Assembly (NCBI GenBank): GCA_040755975.1
Contig: JBFLZY010000006.1
Location: 1 to 64,000 of the forward strand
Direction: 5' to 3'
DNA from: JAIMBK01 sp040755975
GTDB taxonomy: Bacteria; Bacillota; Desulfotomaculia; Desulfotomaculales; Nap2-2B
Length of the DNA: 64,000 nt
Position numbers and translations under genes: made by a program. Positions 36,194-43,811 of the stretch are shown piece after piece. Within the stretch, counting starts at the first letter, position 1. Each line of letters starts with the position of its first letter. Below the pieces are notes generated by a model. The model saw only the letters and a program-made list of their open reading frames with translations. It had not been told where the DNA came from and ran no database searches.

Positions 36194-36209
36194 AGTGATA
36201 TCGTTCACA
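36194..36209. promoter_or_regulatory. operator site AGTGA-TATCGT-TCACA
   Basis: Fits the recurrent palindrome; lies 8 bases after a weak TTATGG -10-like box and about 80 bases upstream of the zinc-ribbon membrane protein gene. Confidence 0.5.
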
Positions 36210-36286
36210 TACCAACTATGAAACAACCCCAAAGAAAAACTTAACATTTGCGCACCCATCACCAAAAAACTCAAGGAGAGGTGGCC

Positions 36287-36592
36287 ATGCGTTTACCTTT
36301 TTTGAAAATTATCACTCCCCCCTGCCCCGCCTGTGGGTCTAAAAATACCACCACCGGGCGGTTGATCAGGCTCGCGGCCGGTTTCGGCGTTGGTCTGGGC
36401 GGATCAATCTTGTGTTTTCTCCTGGCTTTTCTTTACCCCCCCGGCCTGATCTTAATCCCCATCGCCCTGGGTTGCGGCTTTTTGATCTGCGTCATCCCTC
36501 CGCTGGGCAAGTATTGCTGCCTCGACTGCGACGCTTACTGGAATCCCGATAACCCGCAGCTATACTGGAAACCAAAACCACCCGGGATTTAG
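36287..36592 (+). CDS. zinc-ribbon membrane protein, 101 residues
   Basis: An N-terminal CPAC and a later CCLDC pair, about 70 residues apart, could form a split zinc ribbon. Between them are two glycine-rich hydrophobic helices (LAAGFGVGLGGSILCFLLAFL and LILIPIALGCGFLICVI). The ATG at 36287 follows GGAGAGGTGG; thirteen further codons upstream are probably untranslated. Function unknown. Convergent with a TauE/SafE gene across a long hairpin. Confidence 0.7.
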   Translation: MRLPFLKIITPPCPACGSKNTTTGRLIRLAAGFGVGLGGSILCFLLAFLYPPGLILIPIALGCGFLICVIPPLGKYCCLDCDAYWNPDNPQLYWKPKPPGI

Positions 36593-36699
36593 CGCTTCAA
36601 AATACCCGCAGGGAACCATCGGGCGAGCCACGAAAAAATGGCACAAAAAAATCCCGGGACATGAAAATACCTTGCCGGGGGAATATTTTGCCGGCCAAC

Positions 36700-36736
36700 A
36701 GCCAGAGCCCCGGGATTGATTCCCGGGGCTCTGGCT
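36700..36736. terminator. perfect 16-base-pair inverted repeat between convergent genes
   Basis: AGCCAGAGCCCCGGGA and its exact complement flank a 5-base loop. No T-run follows on either strand, so it may be a bidirectional transcription roadblock or mRNA-stabilising hairpin rather than a classical terminator. Confidence 0.6.
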
Positions 36737-36772
36737 GAGACGAGGTCGTCAGTTTTATGACTGACCCCGATG

Positions 36773-37963
36773 TTAAGCTTTGGCCCTGGCCGCCAGCTCT
36801 TTTTCCCGCTTTTCCCGGGCAATCCCTGCGAAAAGCTGGACGACAATGTAGATACATATTCCGGAAGCAGCGGCCAGCATCAGGTAACCGCCAACCATCG
36901 TCCAGAGATAATTTTTCATAAAGGCAACGTACCACTCCGGCCGGTTGGCCACTTCCACCATGTAGTGGTACATGGCATCCTTCTTGTAGATCAGCGCGGA
37001 AATTTCCCCGGCGGAAAATCCTTCTTGTTTCAGCAGCGCTTCGATTCCTTTCTTGTAAACAGGTTCGTACTGGGAAGCAATCTGTTTTAAAATTACGGAC
37101 GCACAGCACAGGAAGGTCGCCACGGCAAAAACCAGCCGGATCGTGATTCCGTAAACGTACTTGGTACAAATAGTGCCGAATTGGGCACCTACCGCTGCAC
37201 CAAGGAGCATGATCGCCGCGCCAAGCACTTCCACGCCGCCTTTCAAACTATAGGTGAAGCACCCGTAAGCACCCGAGAACATCACCTCGAACAGGTCGGT
37301 GCCGACGGCTATTTTGGTGGGTACACCCATTAAGTAAATCAGGGCAGGCACCCGGATGATGCCGCCGCCGACCCCCAGAATGCCGGCGCAAAAACCGGTC
37401 ACCACGCCCACGAAGAGGATGGCCCAGAGGGAAACTTTCATCCTGGCTACCGGACAGTAAAACGTGGGCCAGATGTTGAGCGTGTCCTGGATCCAGCGGG
37501 ACCAGGCGGTGCCGACCACGTCCGCCACTTCTTTGCCGGTTTTCTTCTCCTGCCTTCTTACGCGCAGATATTCCGATAACATAAACGTGCCGATAGTCAG
37601 GAGCAGGATCATGTACAGGTAGCGCACCACTGTCCCGGCCTGGCCGATTTTGGTCAGATACCGCAGGATTTGGGCGCCGGCCTCAATTCCCGAAAAGGTT
37701 CCGATCAACATGACCAAAGCAATGATGACGCTGACGTGACCAAATTTCCAGTGCCTGAAGGTGGCGATGATGGATTTGCCAACCAGGTGGGTCATGTCGG
37801 TACCTACGGCGTAAATCATCGGAAACCCGAAGATATTCAGCGTGGGGGTAACCAGCCACGCCCCGCCGATGCCGAAAAAGCCGCCCACCACCCCGACGGT
37901 GAAGCCGATTAGCAAAAGGGGCCACCAGGCCATTTCAACTCCACTTACCGGCATGTGGATCAT
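36773..37963 (-). CDS. TauE/SafE family anion exporter (paralogue 2)
   Basis: 396 residues, about eight to nine hydrophobic helices. The family motif occurs as GFTVGVVGGFFGIGGAWLVTPTLNIFG and VVTGFCAGILGVGGGIIRVPALIYLMG, each followed by AVGTD. A long soluble loop (about 300-345, QYEPVYKKGIEALLKQEGF) separates the last helices, unlike short TauE proteins. GGAGGTG precedes the ATG. Downstream of two small membrane protein genes on the same strand, with an operator at 38448. Confidence 0.9.
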   Translation of the reverse strand: MIHMPVSGVEMAWWPLLLIGFTVGVVGGFFGIGGAWLVTPTLNIFGFPMIYAVGTDMTHLVGKSIIATFRHWKFGHVSVIIALVMLIGTFSGIEAGAQILRYLTKIGQAGTVVRYLYMILLLTIGTFMLSEYLRVRRQEKKTGKEVADVVGTAWSRWIQDTLNIWPTFYCPVARMKVSLWAILFVGVVTGFCAGILGVGGGIIRVPALIYLMGVPTKIAVGTDLFEVMFSGAYGCFTYSLKGGVEVLGAAIMLLGAAVGAQFGTICTKYVYGITIRLVFAVATFLCCASVILKQIASQYEPVYKKGIEALLKQEGFSAGEISALIYKKDAMYHYMVEVANRPEWYVAFMKNYLWTMVGGYLMLAAASGICIYIVVQLFAGIAREKREKELAARAKA

Positions 37964-37995
37964 GAATCTTCACCTCCATTTTTTTAAAAAAATGA

Positions 37996-38193
37996 TTATT
38001 GCACTTTAATCACTTTATCTTCTTCTTCGTACTCTTTCTTGTACTTGCCCAGGTCAATCCGGAGGGCTTTAAAGATCAGATCAGCCAAAATGCCCAGGGC
38101 GCCCCCCAGGCAAACCATGGTCAGCACAGTCATCCCCGCGTAGGACAACGGGGAGGCCTTTTCTAAAGCGGCAAGCCATTCAAAGTAACCCAT
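37996..38193 (-). CDS. small membrane protein, 65 residues
   Basis: The ATG at 38191-38193 is 8 bases after GAGGAGG. One or two hydrophobic stretches (SYAGMTVLTMVCLGGALGILADLIF) precede a charged tail (LGKYKKEYEEEDKVIKVQ). It directly precedes TauE/SafE paralogue 2 (33-base gap) and is likely co-transcribed; a small exporter subunit is possible. Confidence 0.78.
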   Translation of the reverse strand: MGYFEWLAALEKASPLSYAGMTVLTMVCLGGALGILADLIFKALRIDLGKYKKEYEEEDKVIKVQ

Positions 38194-38259
38194 GGTCATT
38201 CCTCCTCTCGTTCTTTAGTTTTCTTTTTCCGGCGCTTCCCGGAACTGTAAATCCCCTGG

Positions 38260-38367
38260 CTAACCTGCCTTGCCGGCAACCTGCCCCGTGACGAGGAAAT
38301 AAATCCAGGTTACAAAAGAACCGCAGCAGAACAAGATGATAAAAATTTGGATCAGTCTTTTGCCCAT
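38260..38367 (-). CDS. very small membrane protein, 35 residues
   Basis: The ATG at 38365-38367 follows a textbook AAGGAGGTG. The product is MGKRLIQIF followed by one helix (IILFCCGSFVTWIYFLVTG) and a short basic end. First gene of the leftward small protein - small protein - TauE run, with an operator-like site 80 bases upstream. Confidence 0.7.
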   Translation of the reverse strand: MGKRLIQIFIILFCCGSFVTWIYFLVTGQVAGKAG

Positions 38368-38447
38368 TACGCGACACCTCCTTTCCTTCTCTGTTTTTAA
38401 CTGCCCGGAGGATGTCTTGCTCCGGGGGTTAAGTCAGGTTATAAGAT

Positions 38448-38463
38448 GGTGACATAATTCACA
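38448..38463. promoter_or_regulatory. operator site GGTGA-CATAAT-TCACA
   Basis: Recurrent palindrome upstream of the small-protein/TauE operon. A minus-strand TATAAC box (38443-38438) lies immediately downstream, so the site would fall between -35 and -10. Confidence 0.5.
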
Positions 38464-38484
38464 TATCCCCTGAAAATAAAACTG

Positions 38485-38697
38485 CTAACGAATAACTTGC
38501 TTTGGTTTGTTTTTTCCAGGATAAAGGGTAACCGGCTGTTCTTCCAGCTTCACCGTCTTGATGGCTTCGTAAATCAACACCGGCTGTCCGTTTTCCACGC
38601 GCACTCTGACTTCACCCCAACCTAATTCCCGCATGAAAAGAATGAGCTGTTTTTCCCTGTTCGTAAGGTTCTGGACGGCTCCTTTTTCATCGGCCAT
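38485..38697 (-). CDS. DUF2292 family protein
   Basis: 70 residues. The pattern NREKQLILFMRELGWGEVRVRVENGQPV fits the small DUF2292 family, a predicted beta-rich domain of unknown role that I associate with anaerobes and sulfur-related loci. GGAGGGGAGC precedes the ATG. It has its own promoter and operator (38720-38776) and lies downstream of leader element B. Confidence 0.75.
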   Translation of the reverse strand: MADEKGAVQNLTNREKQLILFMRELGWGEVRVRVENGQPVLIYEAIKTVKLEEQPVTLYPGKNKPKQVIR

Positions 38698-38719
38698 TAC
38701 CTGCTCCCCTCCCCGATAA

Positions 38720-38776
38720 CGTGATTGTTTTCACTATCACATTTTAATTCTATTTTTTACTCGCCCAGCCTGTCAA
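38720..38776 (-). promoter_or_regulatory. promoter plus operator for the DUF2292 gene
   Basis: On the minus strand TTGACA (38776-38771), 18 bases and TAGAAT (38752-38747) form a promoter. Five bases downstream a 22-base operator (38741-38720) begins TGTGAT and ends AATCACG, nearly the same length and ends as that at 32619-32640; inside it is the N6 palindrome AGTGA-AAACAA-TCACG. Confidence 0.6.
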
Positions 38777-38848
38777 GAAAAACCGACCGATTTTTTGACC
38801 GATCTAAATTACCGGGCAACGTCAGCTTAAACTGTCCGAAGGGGCGGG

Positions 38849-38966
38849 GATGAAAAAAGGCCGGAAGGCTCTAACCGGGGCTAGAGACTGCCGGCCTATC
38901 GTTGTTCGATTCGGCCCTGCCTGTGAAGTTTGATCTAAAAATAACAAATTCCTGCTGCGCTGTCAA
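38849..38966 (-). ncRNA. leader element B: promoter, conserved hairpin and overlapping terminator
   Basis: Second copy of the element at 29809-29923. TTGACA (38966-38961), 17 bases and TATTTT (38943-38938) precede a hairpin (38893-38916) with the identical tip ATCGAACAACGAT and GGCC arms, one base differing (A to G) in the internal loop. The 3' GGCC is shared with a terminator (GGCCGG...CCGGCC, then TTTTTT). The terminator loop sequences of A and B differ completely, so only the hairpin is conserved. Upstream of the DUF2292 gene. Confidence 0.6.
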
Positions 38967-39009
38967 CCCCTTTTTTGCATCTGAAAATTACGAAAATAGG
39001 CCTTCCGGA

Positions 39010-39270
39010 TTAACCTGTCCTTTTCTTTAAAAATTCAAGGATTATACCGGCCGTTTCCGGGTCAAAATCACTCTGATAAAACCTCAGGAAGAGCGCCTGG
39101 CGCAACTCGGCCGGGGTGAGCCGGGGATTTTCCGCCCGGAGAGAAGCCAGCGCCAGGCGGCGGGCGGTATCAAACATCGAGCAGCCCATCTTAAGACGTT
39201 TTTCGCCGGGCCGTCTCATGATCATCGCCCGGAACCGCCTGGCTGCCTCGGGGTTAGTATCGCCGGTCAT
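39010..39270 (-). CDS. hypothetical protein of a nucleotidyltransferase-associated cassette
   Basis: 86 residues, helical, with MGCSMFDTARRLALASLRAENP in the middle and TPAELRQALFLRFYQSDFDPE at the end. Such proteins often accompany small nucleotidyltransferase genes in Firmicutes and cyanobacteria (recollection, not checked). Its ATG overlaps the stop of the broken nucleotidyltransferase at 39267, so it is probably the surviving half of a decayed two-gene cassette. Confidence 0.65.
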   Translation of the reverse strand: MTGDTNPEAARRFRAMIMRRPGEKRLKMGCSMFDTARRLALASLRAENPRLTPAELRQALFLRFYQSDFDPETAGIILEFLKKRTG

Positions 39271-39468
39271 TTGGCTGCCTCCCTGTAAAGATCTTCAACC
39301 GCCAGCTCTTTTTTTATATCTACCGTCCGCAGTTCGACCACGATATCGATATCCCTGGTCATGCGGGGGACGTCATAAAAGTAGAATTGACCCGGTTGGC
39401 ATGTACGGGATTTGCGCCTTGTTCAGCCGCCCGGTGACTATCTTTAATACTTCCAATTCATCGCTCAA
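39267..39468 (-). pseudogene. nucleotidyltransferase-like remnant, frameshifted and shortened
   Basis: From a TTG at 39466-39468 the frame reads ELEVLKIVTGRLNKAQIPYMPTGS and then stops. The next frame continues FYDVPRMTRDIDIVVEL, the catalytic DID motif region, and ends after only about 20 more residues. A one-base shift at about 39375-39385 and a truncated C-terminal part make it non-functional. Confidence 0.7.
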
Positions 39469-39625
39469 TTCAACTTCCCCTTTCCCCCAATTATAACAAA
39501 ACTGATCAATTATGAACTCTTGAATTTATAAAAAGCACCCTGTTTTCTGGTGATGCCGGACCGGGACCGGAACCAAACCAGGCCGGACCGAATAGCTTGA
39601 ATATTTTTTATTGTGGAACTTAATA

Positions 39626-39719
39626 TGTGACATATTGCACAAGTGTGTCTTAGGTGTTATAATGCCAGTTAAGTAAGTGAGAGACAAAAATAGTGACCAG
39701 ACATGTGACAGATATCACA
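39626..39719 (+). promoter_or_regulatory. promoter and two operator sites before the transposase-derived gene
   Basis: TTGCAC (39635-39640), 17 bases and TATAAT (39658-39663) form a sigma-A promoter. TGTGA-CATATT-GCACA (39626-39641) overlaps its -35 box and TGTGACAGATATCACA (39704-39719), a perfect palindrome, lies at about +42. The stretch 39469-39625 shows nothing else. Confidence 0.6.
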
Positions 39720-39797
39720 ATTAACTAGAACAACAAATTCAAGGTGGAAAAGAACAAAAAACTGCGAAAATGTAATGACAAGGAGGGGGGTTGGCCG

Positions 39798-41315
39798 GTG
39801 TTTTTCCGAAAAATCACCACCCGCAGCAACGACAAGGAATACACGTACGTCAAGCTCATTGAAAACTACCGAAAGGGAAATAAGATCAAGCAAAGGGTCA
39901 TCGCCAACCTGGGAAACATCGAAGAACTGGACCCGGACCGGGTGCGCAACCTGATCGCCAGCCTGGCGAAAGTTTGCGGCGTGGAACCTCCCGGCAAACC
40001 AAAATTGAAAATAAAAAGAGTCTTGCGTTACGGCGACGCCCTGCTGATCCATAAAATCTGGGAACGGCTGGGCCTCACCGGCGCGGCGGGCGCCTTCCCC
40101 GGCGCGACGCCGGACCTGGCCCTGGCGATAGAACTGCTGGTCATTGCCGAACTCCTCCCCCTCCCCGCGGGAGCGTTTCAGGAATGGCGCCGCCACCTCT
40201 ATTTGCCCGCTCCGGAACAGGCGAATCCCCCGCCCCGGGAAGAAGTCCTGAACTATCTGGCCGAAAACGGGCGGCGCCTCCAGGAACGCATCTTTCACCG
40301 GTTGCAGGAATGGGGAAAAGTAACCTCGCCCATCTACCTTTTCGCCGTGAAGAGCCTGGTGGAAAACATCCCCCCGCAGCCGGCCCACTTTCTCAACCGG
40401 CGCGGCGAACGCCGTTTCTTCGACCTGGATTTATTTACGACGCCCGCGGGAATCCCGGCCGGGTACGCCGCAACGGCTCGAAACACTGCAGACGGGCAAA
40501 ACCTGACCAAAAGGATGGCCCAGGCCGGCGAACGGTTTAAAAATTACCGGGTTATCCTGGTCGGCAATTTTCCCGCCCTTCCCGAAGAAAATCCGCCTGG
40601 TCTTGCCAGGTACGCCCGGGAATACATCACCGGTCTTTCCCTTTCCTCCCCCAAAGCCGGGGAGACCAGCCGGAAAGTCTTGCCGGCAGACCTTTTCCCC
40701 GCAGATCTCATCCCGGCAGCTCTTTTGGAGAACTTCCACCGGCTTGCCGACGACCTCTGGTACCGGGAAATCAAATCGGAACAAACGCGCTACCTGTTAT
40801 GTTCGAATCCTTTTCAAAATCGCAATTTCATTATTCAAACAAATACCGAAGATCTCCCCGCCTCCGAAATTATCCGGATCTATAACGATTTCGCCGCTGT
40901 TCAAGCCCGCTACCGGGTCATCGGATGCCCCGCCCGGCCGGATTGCACCGCCATGAGCCTGCCGGGGCGGATCTTTATTTCCTGGCTGGCCCACCTGGTC
41001 GAGAGGCTCCTCGACTATATTTTCCAGGAACAGGGAATTAATATAAATGCGCTTGCCGCCCTGCAAACTTTGGAGCCGGTTAAGATAGTCATCAACGAAA
41101 TGGGGGGTGAGATCGGCAGTTCGGTAATGGCGATGGATAAGGCGCAGAAAAAAATTCTATCCGCCCTGGAAGCGGGAGTGGCGCCTTCAGAAGCACCTGA
41201 CGGGTTTCGTCCGACTTCCTGTCCCGCCGGGCAACACCGGCGACACCTTAGAAAACAGAGGTTGGGGATTAGACTCCCAGGCCATTTTCGCAGCACAAAC
41301 AGAAAACGAAAATGA
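39798..41315 (+). CDS. IS1634-like transposase-derived protein, probably catalytically dead
   Basis: 505 residues from the GTG at 39798, after AGGAGGGGGG. The N-terminus (MFFRKITTRSNDKEYTYVKL, then KQRVIANLGN) is that of IS1634/IS4-type transposases. Scaffold landmarks persist (RNTADGQNL, YITGLSL, FISWLAHLVERLLDYI). Aligned from memory, the three acidic catalytic residues appear lost: YDVTT reads YLFAV, the VADRG position reads VGNFP, and the VEraFR position reads VQARYR. No terminal inverted repeats were seen. With its own promoter and operators it looks domesticated, perhaps DNA-binding. Its last codons run into repeat copy 2. Confidence 0.7.
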   Translation: MFFRKITTRSNDKEYTYVKLIENYRKGNKIKQRVIANLGNIEELDPDRVRNLIASLAKVCGVEPPGKPKLKIKRVLRYGDALLIHKIWERLGLTGAAGAFPGATPDLALAIELLVIAELLPLPAGAFQEWRRHLYLPAPEQANPPPREEVLNYLAENGRRLQERIFHRLQEWGKVTSPIYLFAVKSLVENIPPQPAHFLNRRGERRFFDLDLFTTPAGIPAGYAATARNTADGQNLTKRMAQAGERFKNYRVILVGNFPALPEENPPGLARYAREYITGLSLSSPKAGETSRKVLPADLFPADLIPAALLENFHRLADDLWYREIKSEQTRYLLCSNPFQNRNFIIQTNTEDLPASEIIRIYNDFAAVQARYRVIGCPARPDCTAMSLPGRIFISWLAHLVERLLDYIFQEQGININALAALQTLEPVKIVINEMGGEIGSSVMAMDKAQKKILSALEAGVAPSEAPDGFRPTSCPAGQHRRHLRKQRLGIRLPGHFRSTNRKRK

Positions 41316-41566
41316 CCGGCCCGCCGTTCGATTTGCCGGGAGCGACATGTGCGTAGGGCCGGGTAACGAGACACGGCGCAGGTGAGGCAAGCGAACCGGC
41401 AGCGCGAAACGCGCAAATAACCCAATGATAGAAAACTGACAGCAATCGCCGGAAAACCGAGTAAGAAAAGAAAACTAATGTACCGCGCGCATTTTGCAGC
41501 GCTGCCTGGTTCGCTCCGAACCAGGCCGATGTCTCGTCGGCCCGAAGCATCGGAGCGACGGCAAAC
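41303..41566 (-). repeat. dispersed ~265-bp repeat, copy 2
   Basis: Inverted copy of 19745-20012, immediately after the transposase-derived gene. The remainder of the 41316-41705 gap shows no gene. Differences between copies cluster in the middle, while both ends and the GCAGCGCTGCAAAATGCGCG block are almost unchanged. Confidence 0.75.
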
Positions 41567-41705
41567 GAACGGCGGGCGAAAGCCTGTTTTCAGGAGAGAA
41601 TAACGAGAGTACCGGTCGCCGCGGGCGGCTCCCGGGAAAACCCCGGCGGACCGGACGGGCAGTTCCGTCAAGATTATTTTTGAAACCTGAAAGGGGTGCA
41701 GGCAA

Positions 41706-42698
41706 ATGATCGATCCCCTGACCACTGCGCCGGCAATCTTTTTTATCGGTCTTTACGCGGGTATTTTAAGGGTGTGTTACGGAACCGCCGCCCAGTTGCT
41801 GGCCGTTCCCCTGCTGAACATCTTCGGCCTTCCGACCGTTTTTGCCGCCGGCACCGCCATCGCCGGGAGCTTTTGCCAGACCGCCGCAACCCTCGTCCAG
41901 AAAGGCTCCCTTTCTTACGCGCACCGGCGGCTGGGGTTGGCCCTGGGTATCTTCGGTACCATCGGTATGTTTCTTGGTCATGCGCTGCTCGCCGGAATAT
42001 CCGCTGTCAACCAGAATATTTTTACCGCCACCTGGACTGTTCTTCTTTTTGCTGCGGGAGCGGCAACCCTGGTGTATTCCCTGGCCAAAGAAAAAAAATG
42101 CGGCCCCGGTCAAAATCCCCCTCCGTCCAATTGGCCGTTTTTATTCCGGCCCGGCCCGGGCAACACCCGGTTTATTGAATTTTTGTCTCTCCCGGCGGTT
42201 TTCCTGGTCGGGCTGGGAATCGGCTTCGCCACAGGGTTCTGGGGCCTGGGGGCGGGCCTGCCGGGGATCATTCTGCTGACCGGGGTTTTGCACGCACCCC
42301 CGCAGGTTGCCGCGGCCACCGACCTGGTTGCCTCCTCGATCATCAGTGCGGCGGCCCTGCTGAGCTACCTTCTCACCGGCCATTTGCATGCCTGGGCCCT
42401 GCTCCCCTTTGTCTGCGGACTGTTTGCCGGAAACTGGGCCGGCCATCTGGCGCCCCCGGAAATTAAGGCCGGAATGTTTCGTCCCGCCTTCGCCGGCGTA
42501 TTGTTCCTGGGTGCGGCGGCGGCGGCCTTAAAAGTGGCCGGCCACGCCAAAATGGCGGGGCTCTTCTTGATGAGCGGCATGATTTTGCTCTGTGCGGCCC
42601 TCTTAGCCGGCCACCTGCTCATTAACTTGCTGCTGCAGCGCTCCGGCGAAAAAGAAACCGGCGGTAAGCAATCAGAGCATTCGCCAATTCACCCGTAA
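41706..42698 (+). CDS. TauE/SafE family anion exporter (paralogue 3)
   Basis: 330 residues with about eight to nine hydrophobic helices. The family repeats are diverged: LRVCYGTAAQLLAVPLLNIFGLP in the first half and FATGFWGLGAGLPGIILLTGVLH in the second, both without the usual GxGGG. AAGGGGTGC precedes the ATG. It is the most divergent of the four paralogues and the only one on the plus strand. Substrate unknown. Confidence 0.82.
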   Translation: MIDPLTTAPAIFFIGLYAGILRVCYGTAAQLLAVPLLNIFGLPTVFAAGTAIAGSFCQTAATLVQKGSLSYAHRRLGLALGIFGTIGMFLGHALLAGISAVNQNIFTATWTVLLFAAGAATLVYSLAKEKKCGPGQNPPPSNWPFLFRPGPGNTRFIEFLSLPAVFLVGLGIGFATGFWGLGAGLPGIILLTGVLHAPPQVAAATDLVASSIISAAALLSYLLTGHLHAWALLPFVCGLFAGNWAGHLAPPEIKAGMFRPAFAGVLFLGAAAAALKVAGHAKMAGLFLMSGMILLCAALLAGHLLINLLLQRSGEKETGGKQSEHSPIHP

Positions 42699-42718
42699 AA
42701 GCAACCTGTTTATTTCGC

Positions 42719-43348
42719 TCAAACGACCCCCAGTCTGTTTAAAGCTTTTTTGGTCACCAGGATGAAGCTGGCCAGCTTTTTGGACGTCAGTTCCGTTTCC
42801 CAGCGCTCCGCCAAACGAAAAGGCAAAAATACTTTGAATCTATACTTGCCGGTAGCTTCTACTTTCGGCAGTTCCCGCTCCAAGGCCTCCCCTAATTCAA
42901 ATTCTATTTCTTTTTTCTGGCCCAGGAGCGGCAAAAAAACCTGTTTTTTCCGGCCGTCCATAACCAGGTCCAAAACCAGCAGTTCGCGGCCCTGGTAGGT
43001 TCCTTTACGCGGCCTGGTTTTGCCGATGCGGTAATATACGTTTTTATTTTCCAAAACTTTAATGCACCGCCAGGACCCTTTCAGGCCCAGCCACTGGTCG
43101 GAGGAAGGATAGAACATTTTAATCCCCCAGCCGCGCAGTATTTCCTGGGTGCGGATAAGCACTTCATCCAGAAACTCGTCGAAATCGCCTGACCCGGTCG
43201 CTGCAGAATCTTCTTCGCTTTTTACTTTTTCTTCCTGAAGCCAGCGCTCGAACCAGTTGAGCACCTTTTTATAACTGCTTTGCTGGTACTCCTGGAGAAA
43301 TGCTTCCTTCTGTCTTGTAAAATGCTTAACAAATTCTTGATTAGTCAT
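42719..43348 (-). CDS. hypothetical soluble protein, about 209 residues
   Basis: Charged N-terminal half (FVKHFTRQKEAFLQEYQQSSYKKVLNWFERWL, then an acidic linker with EEDSAATGSGDFDE). The C-terminal half is beta-rich (KMFYPSSDQWLGLKGSWRCIKVLENKNVYYRIGKTRPRKG is characteristic but unfamiliar). No family recognised. It follows the 43388-43804 membrane gene with 39 bases between, so it may belong to the sigma-54-driven exporter operon. An ATG at 43346-43348 or an upstream GTG may be the start. Confidence 0.7.
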   Translation of the reverse strand: MTNQEFVKHFTRQKEAFLQEYQQSSYKKVLNWFERWLQEEKVKSEEDSAATGSGDFDEFLDEVLIRTQEILRGWGIKMFYPSSDQWLGLKGSWRCIKVLENKNVYYRIGKTRPRKGTYQGRELLVLDLVMDGRKKQVFLPLLGQKKEIEFELGEALERELPKVEATGKYRFKVFLPFRLAERWETELTSKKLASFILVTKKALNRLGVV

Positions 43349-43387
43349 TCCCTTCTCACTCCCCACACCGCAAGGAGGCCGCCTTGC

Positions 43388-43804
43388 CTAATGACCAACC
43401 CGAAGAACCCCGCTGGCCGCGAGCAGCAGAATAAGTATTTCCAGCCCGGCAATTGCTGCGTAGGCCATATCCTTGCTCTTGATATAAAAGGGGATTAAAA
43501 CCAGGTAGCCTGCTATAGTCAGGAAAGCCAGAAAAGCAATGCCGATAAAATTTAGAAAATCGCCGTACATGAGCATCCCCACCCATCCCCAGCCGACGGG
43601 CAGGTTCAACTGTTCGTTAAAATCATGTACGTTCATCCCCCAGTAATTGGGAAGCATTGCGGAAGGTACATAGGGAGAAATTATCCCGCTGGCGTACAAC
43701 AAAAACAGGATCCCGAGAATCAGGATTCCTCCCCAGGCCCCGTAAAACAGAATATTGGCGTATCTGATTTGTTCCGGCGCAATTTGCAGGTTCTGTTTCT
43801 CCAT
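43388..43804 (-). CDS. four-helix membrane protein of unknown function, TauE partner
   Basis: 138 residues with about three to four hydrophobic helices (22-44, 75-92, 92-108, 118-134) and a conspicuous aromatic loop (MLPNYWGMNVHDFNEQLNLP). Begins 7 bases after the stop of TauE/SafE paralogue 4, so the pair is translationally coupled. I recognise no family; a dedicated subunit of that exporter is the simplest inference. Confidence 0.78.
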   Translation of the reverse strand: MEKQNLQIAPEQIRYANILFYGAWGGILILGILFLLYASGIISPYVPSAMLPNYWGMNVHDFNEQLNLPVGWGWVGMLMYGDFLNFIGIAFLAFLTIAGYLVLIPFYIKSKDMAYAAIAGLEILILLLAASGVLRVGH

Positions 43805-43811
43805 AGCATTT

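Noticed and set aside
41269..41550. Apparent 93-codon protein in repeat copy 2 and its counterpart in copy 1
   Set aside because: A one-base indel between the copies shifts the frame, so amino-acid sequence is not conserved; the similarity is at DNA level.
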